Source: JAPLJU01 sp036725345 (GTDB lineage: Bacteria > Desulfobacterota > Syntrophia > Syntrophales > UBA2192). From it: 64,000 nt of DNA. Of this stretch, positions 28,181 to 36,460 are shown one piece after another. Position 1 is the first letter of the stretch, and the number at the start of each line of letters is the position of its first letter. The stretch is taken from NCBI GenBank assembly GCA_036725345.1, contig DAIMEJ010000011.1:37125-101124 (forward strand), given 5' to 3'. The translations under genes and the position numbers were made by a program. The notes under the pieces are model-generated. The model searched no databases. It saw only the letters and a list, made by a program, of their open reading frames with translations, and was not told the origin of the DNA.

Positions 28181-29344
28181 ATGAAAATCGCCCTCGTCAG
28201 GCAGAAATACACGGATTTCGGGGGAGCCGAGCGATACGTCGCGGGACTGGCCGGGCAGTTTGCCCATCTCGGCCATGACGTCCACATCTACGCCGGCTCG
28301 TGGCAGACCTCACCAGAGGAAGGCCGAAGTCCCACCCGCCCCGGCATCACCTTTCACAGGGTACCGGTTGCGGGGGGTCTTTCTTTCCTCGAAGTCCTGA
28401 GCTTCGCTCTGAACTCCAGGAGACTCCTTAAAAAGGAATATTTCGACGTCATCCACAGCTTCGAGAGAACGCTGTATCAGGACGTCTACCGGGCGGGCGA
28501 CGGCTGCCACCGCGAGTGGCTGAAACAGCGAGAAAAAATAGATCCCTGGTACAAGAAATATCTCCATGCGATCAACCCGCTCCATCAAACCATCCTTTCC
28601 ATCGAGGAGAAACTTTTCACCGAAGAACGCTGCAAAATGATCATTGCAAACTCCTTCCGGGGCAAGGATGAGATCATTCGCCACTACGGTGTGTCTTCGT
28701 CAAGGATCCGGGTCATCTACAACCCCGTGGACGCGGACCGGTTCAACGGATCGGGCCGAACGGAGACGAGGGATGAGGTACGGATGAGTCTCGGCATTGC
28801 CGATTCCGATCGATGTATCCTTTTCGTCGGCTCCGGATTCAAGCGCAAGGGTCTCTTATCGGCCATCAAGGCCGTATCCGAACTTCGCCAGACGTGGCAG
28901 TTCATCGTCATCGGCAGGGATCGCACGTCAGCCTATGAAAAAGAAGCGGCCCGTCTCGGGATTCGTCCCTTCGTCCGCTTTCTCGGCCCCGTCACGGATG
29001 TGGAAAAATATTACCTGACGGCCGACCTCTTTTTATTCCCGACGATCTACGAACCCTTCAGCAATGCGTGCCTGGAAGCCATGGCATCCGGCATGCCCGT
29101 TGTCACCTCGCGGATCAACGGTGCTTCCGAGATCGTGGTGGAGGGGACCAACGGTTACATCATTGAAGATCCCCTGAATGTCGGAGAAATCAAAGATCGG
29201 ATCGAGAGGGCTCTCCAATTGAACCGCGACAGAGTCATCGATCATAACCGTGAATACGTTAAACCCTTTTCCTGGGAAAACCATGTCCGACAGCTCCTAG
29301 AGGTTTACTCGGAGGTGACGGGGAAAAATTTTCAAAATGGCTGA
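28181..29344 (+). CDS. Glycosyltransferase family 4, WaaG-like LPS core transferase
   Basis: A 387-residue GT-B protein starting MKIALVRQKYTDFGGAERYV, the WaaG/RfaG pattern. It also carries GDGCHREWL, YNPVDADRF and the donor motif YEPFSNACLEAMASG. It probably adds the first hexose of the outer core to heptose II on the cytoplasmic side. It is followed with an 8-bp overlap by a WaaQ-like heptosyltransferase, matching core loci. A purine-rich GCAGGGG precedes the ATG. Donor specificity (Glc or other) is unproven. Confidence 0.85.
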   Translation: MKIALVRQKYTDFGGAERYVAGLAGQFAHLGHDVHIYAGSWQTSPEEGRSPTRPGITFHRVPVAGGLSFLEVLSFALNSRRLLKKEYFDVIHSFERTLYQDVYRAGDGCHREWLKQREKIDPWYKKYLHAINPLHQTILSIEEKLFTEERCKMIIANSFRGKDEIIRHYGVSSSRIRVIYNPVDADRFNGSGRTETRDEVRMSLGIADSDRCILFVGSGFKRKGLLSAIKAVSELRQTWQFIVIGRDRTSAYEKEAARLGIRPFVRFLGPVTDVEKYYLTADLFLFPTIYEPFSNACLEAMASGMPVVTSRINGASEIVVEGTNGYIIEDPLNVGEIKDRIERALQLNRDRVIDHNREYVKPFSWENHVRQLLEVYSEVTGKNFQNG

Positions 29345-30425
29345 CAACTTTAAGCACATCCTTGTCATCAAATTGAGATACCTGGGGGATGTGATTGTGA
29401 CAACCCCCGTGTTCGCAGCCTTGAGGCGCCATTTTCCCGGAGCTTACATCGCCGCCGCCGTCAACAAAGGGACGGAGGTGATGCTTGCCGACCACCCCGC
29501 CATCGATGAAATTTTCACCGTGGAACGCGATGGAAATCCCGTTCGAGATCTGATGATACAGCTGCGCCTGATCCGCGAGCTTCGGGAAAAAAGGTTTGAC
29601 CTCGCGATTGAACTCACCCGTAACGACCGCGGCGCATTTCTCGCCTTCCTGAGCGGGGCGAGGAGAAGAATCGGGCTCGAGGCCTTCAAGAGAAAGCGGA
29701 TTGATCGGCATCTCCTTTTCACGGACCTGATTCCCTCGATCATCGGGGAGCACATGGTCGACCGGCATTTGCGCACGATAGAGCATCTGGGAATCGTCCC
29801 GGTCAACCGCGAACCATCCCTGTACTTCCGGCCGGAAGACGAGGTATCCTGCAAACGCCTTCTTAAATCAAAGGGGCTTTCCTGGGATGATCCCTTCGTC
29901 GTGCTTCACCCCATCCACCGCACCAAGTACAGGGCCTGGCGCAAGGGGGGTTACGCTGCCCTGTGCGACGATATCGACCGGAGATGGGGAATGAAAACGG
30001 TCCTGGTCTGCGCGAAGGACGCCGAGGAGATCCGGTATGTGGATGATATCGTCTCCCTCTGCGAGAAAAAACCCCTCCACGTGGGCGGGCAACTCTCTCT
30101 GAAAGAGCTTCTGGCGCTTCTCAAACGAGCCAGACTCTTCATCGGTATCGATTCAGGTCCCATGCACATGGCCACAGGCGTGAAGACACCCGTCCTCGCC
30201 ATTTTCGGTCCGCAGAGAAAGGAGCTCTGGGGACCCTATGGCAAGGACCACACCGTTATCCAAAAAGACTGGGACTGCGTCCCCTGCACGCTCAGGGGAT
30301 GTCATGACGACGGCCGTTACAGCCGGTGTCTCGATGAGCTTACGACGGAAGAGGTCATGATTGCCGTGGAACGGAAAATGAAACAGATCGGCGCGGCGGA
30401 AACCTCGCCATCTAGAGGGAAGTAA
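29337..30425 (+). CDS. GT9 heptosyltransferase, WaaQ-like
   Basis: A 362-residue GT9 enzyme with ILVIKLRYLGDVIVTTPV at the N-terminus and GIDSGPMHMATGVKTPVL in the C-domain, the pattern of heptosyltransferase III/WaaQ. C-terminal cysteines (CVPCTLRGC) resemble those in waaF and waaC of this window. It overlaps the WaaG-like gene by 8 bp. It is the third heptosyltransferase here, so the core probably carries at least three heptoses. Confidence 0.85.
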   Translation: MADNFKHILVIKLRYLGDVIVTTPVFAALRRHFPGAYIAAAVNKGTEVMLADHPAIDEIFTVERDGNPVRDLMIQLRLIRELREKRFDLAIELTRNDRGAFLAFLSGARRRIGLEAFKRKRIDRHLLFTDLIPSIIGEHMVDRHLRTIEHLGIVPVNREPSLYFRPEDEVSCKRLLKSKGLSWDDPFVVLHPIHRTKYRAWRKGGYAALCDDIDRRWGMKTVLVCAKDAEEIRYVDDIVSLCEKKPLHVGGQLSLKELLALLKRARLFIGIDSGPMHMATGVKTPVLAIFGPQRKELWGPYGKDHTVIQKDWDCVPCTLRGCHDDGRYSRCLDELTTEEVMIAVERKMKQIGAAETSPSRGK

Positions 30426-30431
30426 GACATC

Positions 30432-31436
30432 ATGCCAGGCAAGACCGTTCTCTTCTGCGGCCCCATCGACAATCCCCGAAACTCGGGCCGCTATATGATG
30501 GCGGGGATGGAGAAGCTCGGTCTTCGCGTCACCGGCTACGACTACCGGACAAGGAGCGCTTTCGAGAAGGAAATACTGGACATCGTGATTCGGGAAAAAC
30601 CCGATTATGTCTTCACCCTGAAAGGGGAAAAGCTCTCCCCGGCCCTCATTGAAAGCATCAAGAACTCAGGGAGCAGGACGATCCTGTGGATCACGACGAG
30701 CCTGCTGGAAGACTGGATGGTTCCTTTCGCCCGCTCGCAGGATTTTGTCGTCACGACCGTGGAGAATCAGCTCACCTATTTCCGGGAAAAAGGAGTAAAA
30801 AACATCACCTGGATCCATCAGGGTTTCGACCCCGAGTTTTTCGGCATCGAACCCGGAAAAATCGGGCAGGAAAAAACATTTTACGCTGACGTAGCCATGA
30901 TCGGCTCCATGGGATATCCGATTTACAAGAAACGCTGCGAACTGGTCATGTCGCTCCGACGGAAAGACATTGACATTAAATGGTGGGGACCCCGCCTGGC
31001 CCGTGAGATCAGGAACATCCCCTACTTTCTTGGCGGTGTCCAAAGGGCCTGGGCCGGAAAAGAAGTCTATATGCGGGATTTTGCCGATGTAATAAGGCAC
31101 ACCCGCATTTTTATCGGGCAGGAATCGGACATCCCCGTCGGAGAGCGGTACATGAGCAACCGCGTCTTCGCCGTCCTCGGCTGCGGCGGGTTCTACCTTT
31201 GTCGAAGGACGCAGGGGGTCGAGTCCCAATTCGAGGTCGGTAAAGAGTTACAAGTATTCGATGACGAGGGGGATCTGCTCGAGAAGATCGGGTATTATTT
31301 GAACCACGAGGAGGAAAGACAGCAGATAGCACTGGCGGGACATAGAAAAGTGCTCTCTCATTACACATACAAACACCAGATGGAGAAGATCTTCAAGTGG
31401 GTGGAAGCCTACGACCAGGGTCGAAGGCCGGCGTAA
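30432..31436 (+). CDS. CgeB-like glycosyltransferase family protein
   Basis: A 334-residue protein resembling the CgeB/Glyco_trans_1_2 group, members of which occur in LPS and flagellin-glycosylation loci. Seen directly: a Rossmann-like N-terminus (VLFCGPIDNPRNSGRYMM), the mid-segment WIHQGFDPEFFG, and a C-terminal donor-site region SNRVFAVLGCGGFYLCRRT followed by a tail rich in charged helices. It starts 6 bp after the WaaQ-like gene. A core or O-antigen sugar transfer is likely, but no activity is known for close members. Confidence 0.72.
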   Translation: MPGKTVLFCGPIDNPRNSGRYMMAGMEKLGLRVTGYDYRTRSAFEKEILDIVIREKPDYVFTLKGEKLSPALIESIKNSGSRTILWITTSLLEDWMVPFARSQDFVVTTVENQLTYFREKGVKNITWIHQGFDPEFFGIEPGKIGQEKTFYADVAMIGSMGYPIYKKRCELVMSLRRKDIDIKWWGPRLAREIRNIPYFLGGVQRAWAGKEVYMRDFADVIRHTRIFIGQESDIPVGERYMSNRVFAVLGCGGFYLCRRTQGVESQFEVGKELQVFDDEGDLLEKIGYYLNHEEERQQIALAGHRKVLSHYTYKHQMEKIFKWVEAYDQGRRPA

Positions 31437-31512
31437 TATTTTTATTGCTCGAATTCTTAACATTGCCCGTGTTATACCGTAAGCGATCACGAACGTCGGG
31501 CCGAGGTTTGTG

Positions 31513-31835
31513 ATGCTGAATATCGCCCAGATAGGCGTGGGTTACTGGGGACCGAACCTGTTGAGAAATCTCATGGCCAACAAGTCATGCACGGTCAGAG
31601 CGGTTGCCGACCTCGATGCCGGCCGCCGAGACTATGTGCGCAGGCTCTATCCTGCCGTCAGGGTCACGGACAGGCCGCGAGACGTGTTCGAGAACAAGTC
31701 GGCACGAACGCGACGACATTACCCGTGGAGATCTGTGACCACGTCGTCATCGGTGCCGGGTCCGTCGTCACCAGGGATATCCGTGTCTCCGGGGTCTATG
31801 CCGGAAATCCTGCACGACTCGTGCGGAAACTTTAA
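31513..31835 (+). pseudogene. Deletion scar: 5' end of a Gfo/Idh sugar dehydrogenase joined to 3' end of a hexapeptide acetyltransferase
   Basis: The first ~62 codons read as a Gfo/Idh/MocA N-terminus (IAQIGVGYWGPNLLRNL, AVADLDAGRRDYVRRLYP), close in pattern to the intact fused protein at 10232. At about 31698 this breaks off. The sequence then continues, in a different frame up to TAA at 31833, as the end of a beta-helix acetyltransferase (GTNATTLPVEICDHVVIGAG, then SVVTRDI and GVYAGNPARLVRKL). The middle of both domains is gone and the frames do not match, so no functional product is expected. An intact WbpE-like aminotransferase gene follows, as in wlbA-wlbB-wlbC order. Confidence 0.85.
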
Positions 31836-31961
31836 GCCCGGGATTTCGTGACGAACCCTTTACCCCATCCACATCTGAATCTTGTACCGATGCCCTGCAG
31901 CCCTTGTTTGTAAAAATCACAACCTGTTCAGCCTGATTACAGCGTATAGGGGGAGAATTCC

Positions 31962-33092
31962 ATGAACATCCCGTTGGTCGACCTGAAGAGCCAGTATCAA
32001 TCCATCCAGCCCGAGATCGACTCGGTCATTGCGGAAGTCATATCGAAAACCGCTTTTATCGGGGGGGCGCATGTCAATTCGTTTGAAAAAGCCTTCGCCG
32101 ATTTCTGCAACGTGAAACACTGCGTGGGCGTCGGGAATGGAACCGACGCCCTGTTTATCGCGCTCAGGATCCTGGGGATCGGCGCGGGGGACGAGGTCCT
32201 GGTCCCCGCGAACAGCTTCATCGCCACATCGGAGGCCGTGACCCTGACCGGTGCAAGGGTCGCCTTCGTGGATGTCAACCCCATTACATACAACATGAAC
32301 CCCGACAGGCTGGAGGATTATTTGAAAAAGCGGGCGAGCTCACGGCTCAAAGCCGTCATCCCCGTGCATCTCTACGGGCAGCCTGCGGATATGGATCCTC
32401 TTCTGGGCCTGGCGGACCGATACGGGCTGAAAGTCATTGAGGATGCCGCGCAGGCGCACGGGGCGGACTACAAGGGGAGGCGGATCGGATCGATAGGCCA
32501 TGTCGCCTGTTTCAGTTTCTACCCCGGTAAGAACCTGGGGGCCTACGGCGACGGCGGCGCGATCGTGACGAACGACGACGACTTCGCGACAAGGGCAAGA
32601 ATGTTCGCCAATCACGGGCGGGTCGACAAGTACGACCACCAGGTCGAGGGTGTCAACAGCCGTCTGGACGGACTGCAAGCGGCCATTCTGGACGTTAAGT
32701 TGAAACACCTGCTCGAATGGACGGAGATGCGCAGGAAGAACGCCTACCTGTATAATCGCTGTTTGAGAGATACGGGTTTAATCACGCCTGCGGAGATGGA
32801 CGGTGTGAAGGCGGTCTATCATCTCTACGTGGTGCGAACGAAAAAGGAGCTGCGCGCCAAATTACAGAAATACCTGGAGACCAGGGGGATTGCGACAGGC
32901 ATTCACTACCCGATCGCCCTGCCCAACCTCAGGGCCTATGCCTATTTGAAGCACAGGGGAGAGGACTTCCCCGAAGCGACCAAAGCCTCTCAGGAGATTT
33001 TCTCTTTGCCGATGTATCCGGAGTTAACGGAAGCCCAGATATCCCATATCAGCAAGGCTATCGGTGACTTTTTCACCGGGAGCAGAAAGTGA
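31962..33092 (+). CDS. DegT/DnrJ/EryC1 sugar aminotransferase, WbpE/WlbC-like
   Basis: PLP enzyme that aminates a keto-sugar nucleotide. The 376 residues carry GNGTDALFIAL near residue 59, the EDAAQAHGA motif (Asp161) and the PLP lysine Lys190 in SFYPGKNLGAYGDGG. The best candidate substrate is the 3-keto sugar made by a WbpB-type dehydrogenase, because a deleted dehydrogenase/acetyltransferase pair lies just upstream and an intact fused version lies at 10232. TDP-3-keto-6-deoxyhexose aminotransferases (QdtB/FdtB) are similar and cannot be excluded. The ATG is preceded by AGGGGGAG. Confidence 0.88.
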   Translation: MNIPLVDLKSQYQSIQPEIDSVIAEVISKTAFIGGAHVNSFEKAFADFCNVKHCVGVGNGTDALFIALRILGIGAGDEVLVPANSFIATSEAVTLTGARVAFVDVNPITYNMNPDRLEDYLKKRASSRLKAVIPVHLYGQPADMDPLLGLADRYGLKVIEDAAQAHGADYKGRRIGSIGHVACFSFYPGKNLGAYGDGGAIVTNDDDFATRARMFANHGRVDKYDHQVEGVNSRLDGLQAAILDVKLKHLLEWTEMRRKNAYLYNRCLRDTGLITPAEMDGVKAVYHLYVVRTKKELRAKLQKYLETRGIATGIHYPIALPNLRAYAYLKHRGEDFPEATKASQEIFSLPMYPELTEAQISHISKAIGDFFTGSRK

Positions 33093-33134
33093 TCCCCATG
33101 ACTTTCGGGCGGGGGTGATCCGGCAGGCACAAAG

Positions 33135-33770
33135 ATGAAACCGTCGGGAATCCAAGACTACGACACCTACTGGGACAAGAGAATCGAGCAGGGCCACTTC
33201 CAGTTCACGGACGTTCACCGGAAGATGATCGAAACAGCCATGGAGACGCTCGGGCCCGCGAAGGCCCGGGTTCTTGATTGCGGTGTCGGACCGGGGCACG
33301 TATTCAAGAAACTCTCGGAGCGCTACGAGGTGCACGGCATCGAGATTTCCGAAAGAGCCCTGGAACTCTATGACTTCGACACCTCCCGCATCCGAATCTG
33401 GGATCTCAACGAAGGGCTCCCTCCCTATGACCGGCCCATGGACCTCATCATCGCCAGCCGCATCGTTCACCACCTGGCGGATCCGGTCGCCTTCGTAAAA
33501 GCCGTCAGGCGGACCCTGGGTGATCAGGGGTGGTTCATGGGCGTCATCCCCAATATCTGCTATTACCACCACCGGCTTAAATTCCTTGCCGGGAAATTTC
33601 CGCCGATCTCGAGCGCCCACGTCAACTTCCAGACGGGACCGGACTTCGAAAAGATGGTGTGCAGCGAGGGTTTTAGGCTCCACCGGTTGACCACGCCCAA
33701 GAAGACCGTCCGGGCCAGGTGGTGGCCCACGGTCTTTAGCCAGGACCTGATCTATGTCTTCCAGAAATGA
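33135..33770 (+). CDS. Class I SAM-dependent methyltransferase
   Basis: A 211-residue protein with an N-terminal helix (YDTYWDKRIEQGHFQFTDV), SAM motif I VLDCGVGPGHVFKKLS at about residue 47, an acidic residue after VHGIE, and ASRIVHHLADPVAFVKAVRRTL. It overlaps the next kinase-like gene by 17 bp. It probably methylates an LPS sugar or precursor; the acceptor is unknown. Confidence 0.8.
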   Translation: MKPSGIQDYDTYWDKRIEQGHFQFTDVHRKMIETAMETLGPAKARVLDCGVGPGHVFKKLSERYEVHGIEISERALELYDFDTSRIRIWDLNEGLPPYDRPMDLIIASRIVHHLADPVAFVKAVRRTLGDQGWFMGVIPNICYYHHRLKFLAGKFPPISSAHVNFQTGPDFEKMVCSEGFRLHRLTTPKKTVRARWWPTVFSQDLIYVFQK

Positions 33771-34593
33771 ACCGCTATCCTTTCTTGAAAGCCTCGAGCC
33801 TTACAGGCTTCCCTCCGCGCACAGCAACTTCGCTTACCGCGTCCCGCTTGAAAACAGGTGGGTTTTTCTCAAGGTCTACGGTCCCAAGAAGCCCCGATCG
33901 AAATACGAGATCAGGCGGATCCTGGGAAGGATGGGGTTGAGGCAGCCTGTTGAGTACCGTTCACCGCAGGAGCGAAAGGCCTTCGAGGAAGAAACCCTCA
34001 GGCACTGGAAAGAAGCGGGTTTCACGGTCCCCGACCTGGTGGATGCGCCCTTCCCCGAATTGTCGGCGCTGCCTCACCTGGCCACAACCTTCATCGAAGG
34101 ACCCACGCTTCGCGAGCAGTTGTCCGGCAGCCGCCTTTCCCCGGAGGACAAAAAGGCCCTGCTCACCGACCTCTTCGACGAGGTCAGCCGGCGGCATGAC
34201 AGGGCCGTTACAGAGAACAACCGGTGGCTGTATCACATCGACGCCAACACGCGGAACATCATCCACACGGACGGCGGACGCATCTGCCATGTGGATTTCG
34301 AAATGGGCCGCCCCTGGGAGCCCGCAATCGCCTGCGCGGCGAGGGAGATCACAAAATTGCTCACAACGGCCGCCGAAGACATGCCTCCGCCGGAACAAAA
34401 AACTCTCTGCAACGCCTTTCAGAGCGCATACCACCATGAAGACGTCCGCCGATTTATGGGCAAGAGCGTCTATGGCCGTCCCTTTCAGGGGGTTCACCGC
34501 TGGATGGATCACCGCAAGAAGGAAAAGAATCCCCGGGCGGTGACGCTCTACGACATCCTGGATCGCCTCCCGCCGGGTGTGATTTCCCGATGA
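33754..34593 (+). CDS. LPS core kinase-fold protein (Kdo/WaaP-like)
   Basis: A 279-residue protein with a eukaryotic-type kinase core. The catalytic loop reads HIDANTRN (His161, Asp163, Asn168), and the metal-binding Asp181 lies in HVDFEMG where DFG normally stands. An N-terminal region with FLKVY supplies the ATP lysine. WaaP/KdkA-type kinases phosphorylate core heptose or Kdo and stabilise the outer membrane. It overlaps the next kinase-like gene by 4 bp (ATGA), giving a tandem pair. Which sugar it phosphorylates is unknown. Confidence 0.78.
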   Translation: MSSRNEPLSFLESLEPYRLPSAHSNFAYRVPLENRWVFLKVYGPKKPRSKYEIRRILGRMGLRQPVEYRSPQERKAFEEETLRHWKEAGFTVPDLVDAPFPELSALPHLATTFIEGPTLREQLSGSRLSPEDKKALLTDLFDEVSRRHDRAVTENNRWLYHIDANTRNIIHTDGGRICHVDFEMGRPWEPAIACAAREITKLLTTAAEDMPPPEQKTLCNAFQSAYHHEDVRRFMGKSVYGRPFQGVHRWMDHRKKEKNPRAVTLYDILDRLPPGVISR

Positions 34594-35336
34594 AGTTCGG
34601 CGCCTCGCTTTTTCACCCCCTCGACTTCTGGGTTCTCCGCGAAGCAGGACTCCGCGACGGGGAGGTGCCGCCGATGCGTCAATGGGTGAATGCGTTCAGC
34701 AAAACAGACTTCCGCCAGAGACATTCGGATTTTTCAATCCTCCCCGGCGGACCTTCAGGGCGGGAAATTCTCGTGAAAAAAATAAGATGTCAGGTTGCCG
34801 CGGACTACACCCGACGCTACCTCGGGCGATCCCAGGCATCCAGGGAGTACCACGCTTCGAGGATTCTTCTTTCCCTCAACGTCCGCTGCCCGGAGCCGCT
34901 GGCCTATAGCGTGAACCTTTCGCCTTTCGGGCCTTATGAATCGCTTTTTTTCTGTGAGTATCTGACCCGTCATGTGAACGCCGCGGTGTTTCTGGAGCGA
35001 GACGGCGACACGACACTGCGGTCGAGCCTCATCGAGGCGGCAGCGAAGGATCTGGCCCGGATACACTCGCACGGCTACTTCCACAGGGACAGCCACTTCG
35101 GCAACATCCTGTGTGACCCTTCGAACCCGGGTGTCATCGTCTGGATCGACAACGATGTCAGAAGGCTCCGTCCGGAGGACAAACGGATCGCCTTCGACCG
35201 CTTCGGCAAAGCCGTCCGAAAGAAGATCATGACGGATGACGAATGGGAATTCTTCCGGAAAATCTACTCTCAGGAATTCAGAGGGGTCACGGGCAGACAA
35301 GGGAGGCTTGGTGAAACGGCTTCAGCGCGGCGCTGA
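34590..35336 (+). CDS. LPS core heptose/Kdo kinase (WaaP/InaA family)
   Basis: A 248-residue kinase-fold protein with the catalytic loop HRDSHFGNIL (His165, Asp167, Asn172) and IDNDVRRL (Asp187) as the metal-binding segment, the typical WaaP/InaA pattern (YFHRDxHxGN). The likely ATP lysine is in EILVKKIRC. It overlaps the preceding kinase-like gene by ATGA. Two different kinases in tandem suggest two phosphorylation sites on the core, comparable to WaaP and WaaY in enterobacteria. Confidence 0.85.
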   Translation: MKFGASLFHPLDFWVLREAGLRDGEVPPMRQWVNAFSKTDFRQRHSDFSILPGGPSGREILVKKIRCQVAADYTRRYLGRSQASREYHASRILLSLNVRCPEPLAYSVNLSPFGPYESLFFCEYLTRHVNAAVFLERDGDTTLRSSLIEAAAKDLARIHSHGYFHRDSHFGNILCDPSNPGVIVWIDNDVRRLRPEDKRIAFDRFGKAVRKKIMTDDEWEFFRKIYSQEFRGVTGRQGRLGETASARR

Positions 35337-35415
35337 AAACGCCTGTCCGGCGGCGGCAGAACGTGATAGGGTGTGATTAATTGAGAAGCCGATGAATCCA
35401 AAAAGGAAACCCGCT

Positions 35416-36435
35416 ATGAAACTCGCCGTCTTCTGTCCCACGGGGAGCGACCCCTATCAGCGCTTCGACGACTTCGCGGGCGAGGTCAATGACGCGGTCC
35501 ATCCCCCGATCAACTACCACGCCTACGCCGCGTGCCTGGGCGGATCTTTCCACCGCGACATCTCCACCCTCGGCGACGATGAAACGGTCCTGTATCTCCT
35601 CGGGAGCCGTCTCGGACTGAACCTGCGGCTCCTCGAGAAAATGAAAGCCTCCGGGCGGACCGTTCTTGCGGCTTTCAAGGAAACAGGGTTTCAGCAGATC
35701 CTCTCGAGGATCTCCTCTCCGCGGCAGATCTCAAGGATGCGCGAGATCTTCTCCCTGTCCGACGGCTGCATAAGCCCGACCAGGGCCCTGAAGCCCGTCT
35801 ACAGGGCCCTCACTGAGGCTCCCGTTGCCTTCATCCCGACGCCCTATCCCGTCGACGACCCCCGCTGGGATTTTTCCGTCCGCCTCGAGAACCGGAAAGG
35901 CATCTTCGTGGGAACGAGGGAATTCTTTAACCCCGCAAGAAATCACCTCTTCAGCCTGATCCTTCTGAAGAAGATATCGGATTCAACGGGTGAACCCGTG
36001 ACCGTCATCAACACCGATGGCTTCGGGGGTTCCCGCCTCTTGAAATCCCTCGGATTCAAGGAAGGGTCCCTGCGGGAGATCAAAGGGAAGCTCCCTTACT
36101 CCGCCTATCTGAGGGAGATGGCTGGACATAAGTTTATTTTCCAGCTCGATTCCAGCGCCGTCCCGGGGCAGGTGGCCGGGGATGCGCTCCTTTGCGGGAT
36201 ACCCTGCATCGGCGGGAACGGTGAAATCGAATCCCTCGTGTTCCCCGAACTCGCGTCTTCGATGCGGGATCTCGAAAGAACGGTGGATTTCGCCGTCAGG
36301 CTCTGCAGGGACGGGGCCCTTCTGCGGCGTCACATCGAAGACTCCCGGAAAAGGGCCCTGGAGAGGATCTCCTTTTCCGCCGTAGCCCCCCAACTAAAAA
36401 GCTTTCTGGCTTCGTTAAAAAACCAGAAAGCTTGA
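35416..36435 (+). CDS. Unassigned protein of the LPS core locus, possible GT-B glycosyltransferase
   Basis: I do not recognise a specific family. The start is set at the ATG 35416 (MKLAVFCPTGSDPY), since the eight codons before it look like leader sequence; 35392 is the alternative. The 339 residues show a Rossmann-like N-terminus and a C-terminal region LDSSAVPGQVAGDALLCGIPCIGG that resembles the donor-binding side of GT4/GT-B enzymes. Its place at the end of the core operon fits a glycosyltransferase. The last codons overlap a hairpin that probably ends folD transcription from the other side. Confidence 0.55.
   Translation: MKLAVFCPTGSDPYQRFDDFAGEVNDAVHPPINYHAYAACLGGSFHRDISTLGDDETVLYLLGSRLGLNLRLLEKMKASGRTVLAAFKETGFQQILSRISSPRQISRMREIFSLSDGCISPTRALKPVYRALTEAPVAFIPTPYPVDDPRWDFSVRLENRKGIFVGTREFFNPARNHLFSLILLKKISDSTGEPVTVINTDGFGGSRLLKSLGFKEGSLREIKGKLPYSAYLREMAGHKFIFQLDSSAVPGQVAGDALLCGIPCIGGNGEIESLVFPELASSMRDLERTVDFAVRLCRDGALLRRHIEDSRKRALERISFSAVAPQLKSFLASLKNQKA
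36399..36433 (-). terminator. Rho-independent terminator of folD, inside the 3' end of the convergent gene
   Basis: An 11-bp perfect stem (36399-36409 AAGCTTTCTGG with 36423-36433) and a 13-nt loop. Read on the minus strand it is followed by TTTTT, as an intrinsic terminator for folD should be. The hairpin lies within the last codons of the + strand gene that ends at 36435. Confidence 0.7.
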
Positions 36436-36460
36436 TTACCCCGCCTCAAACCACGGGTAT

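Noticed and set aside
31510..31851. Small intact protein of 113 residues
   Set aside because: The frame changes from a dehydrogenase N-terminus to nonsense at about 31698, while the real acetyltransferase end is in another frame.
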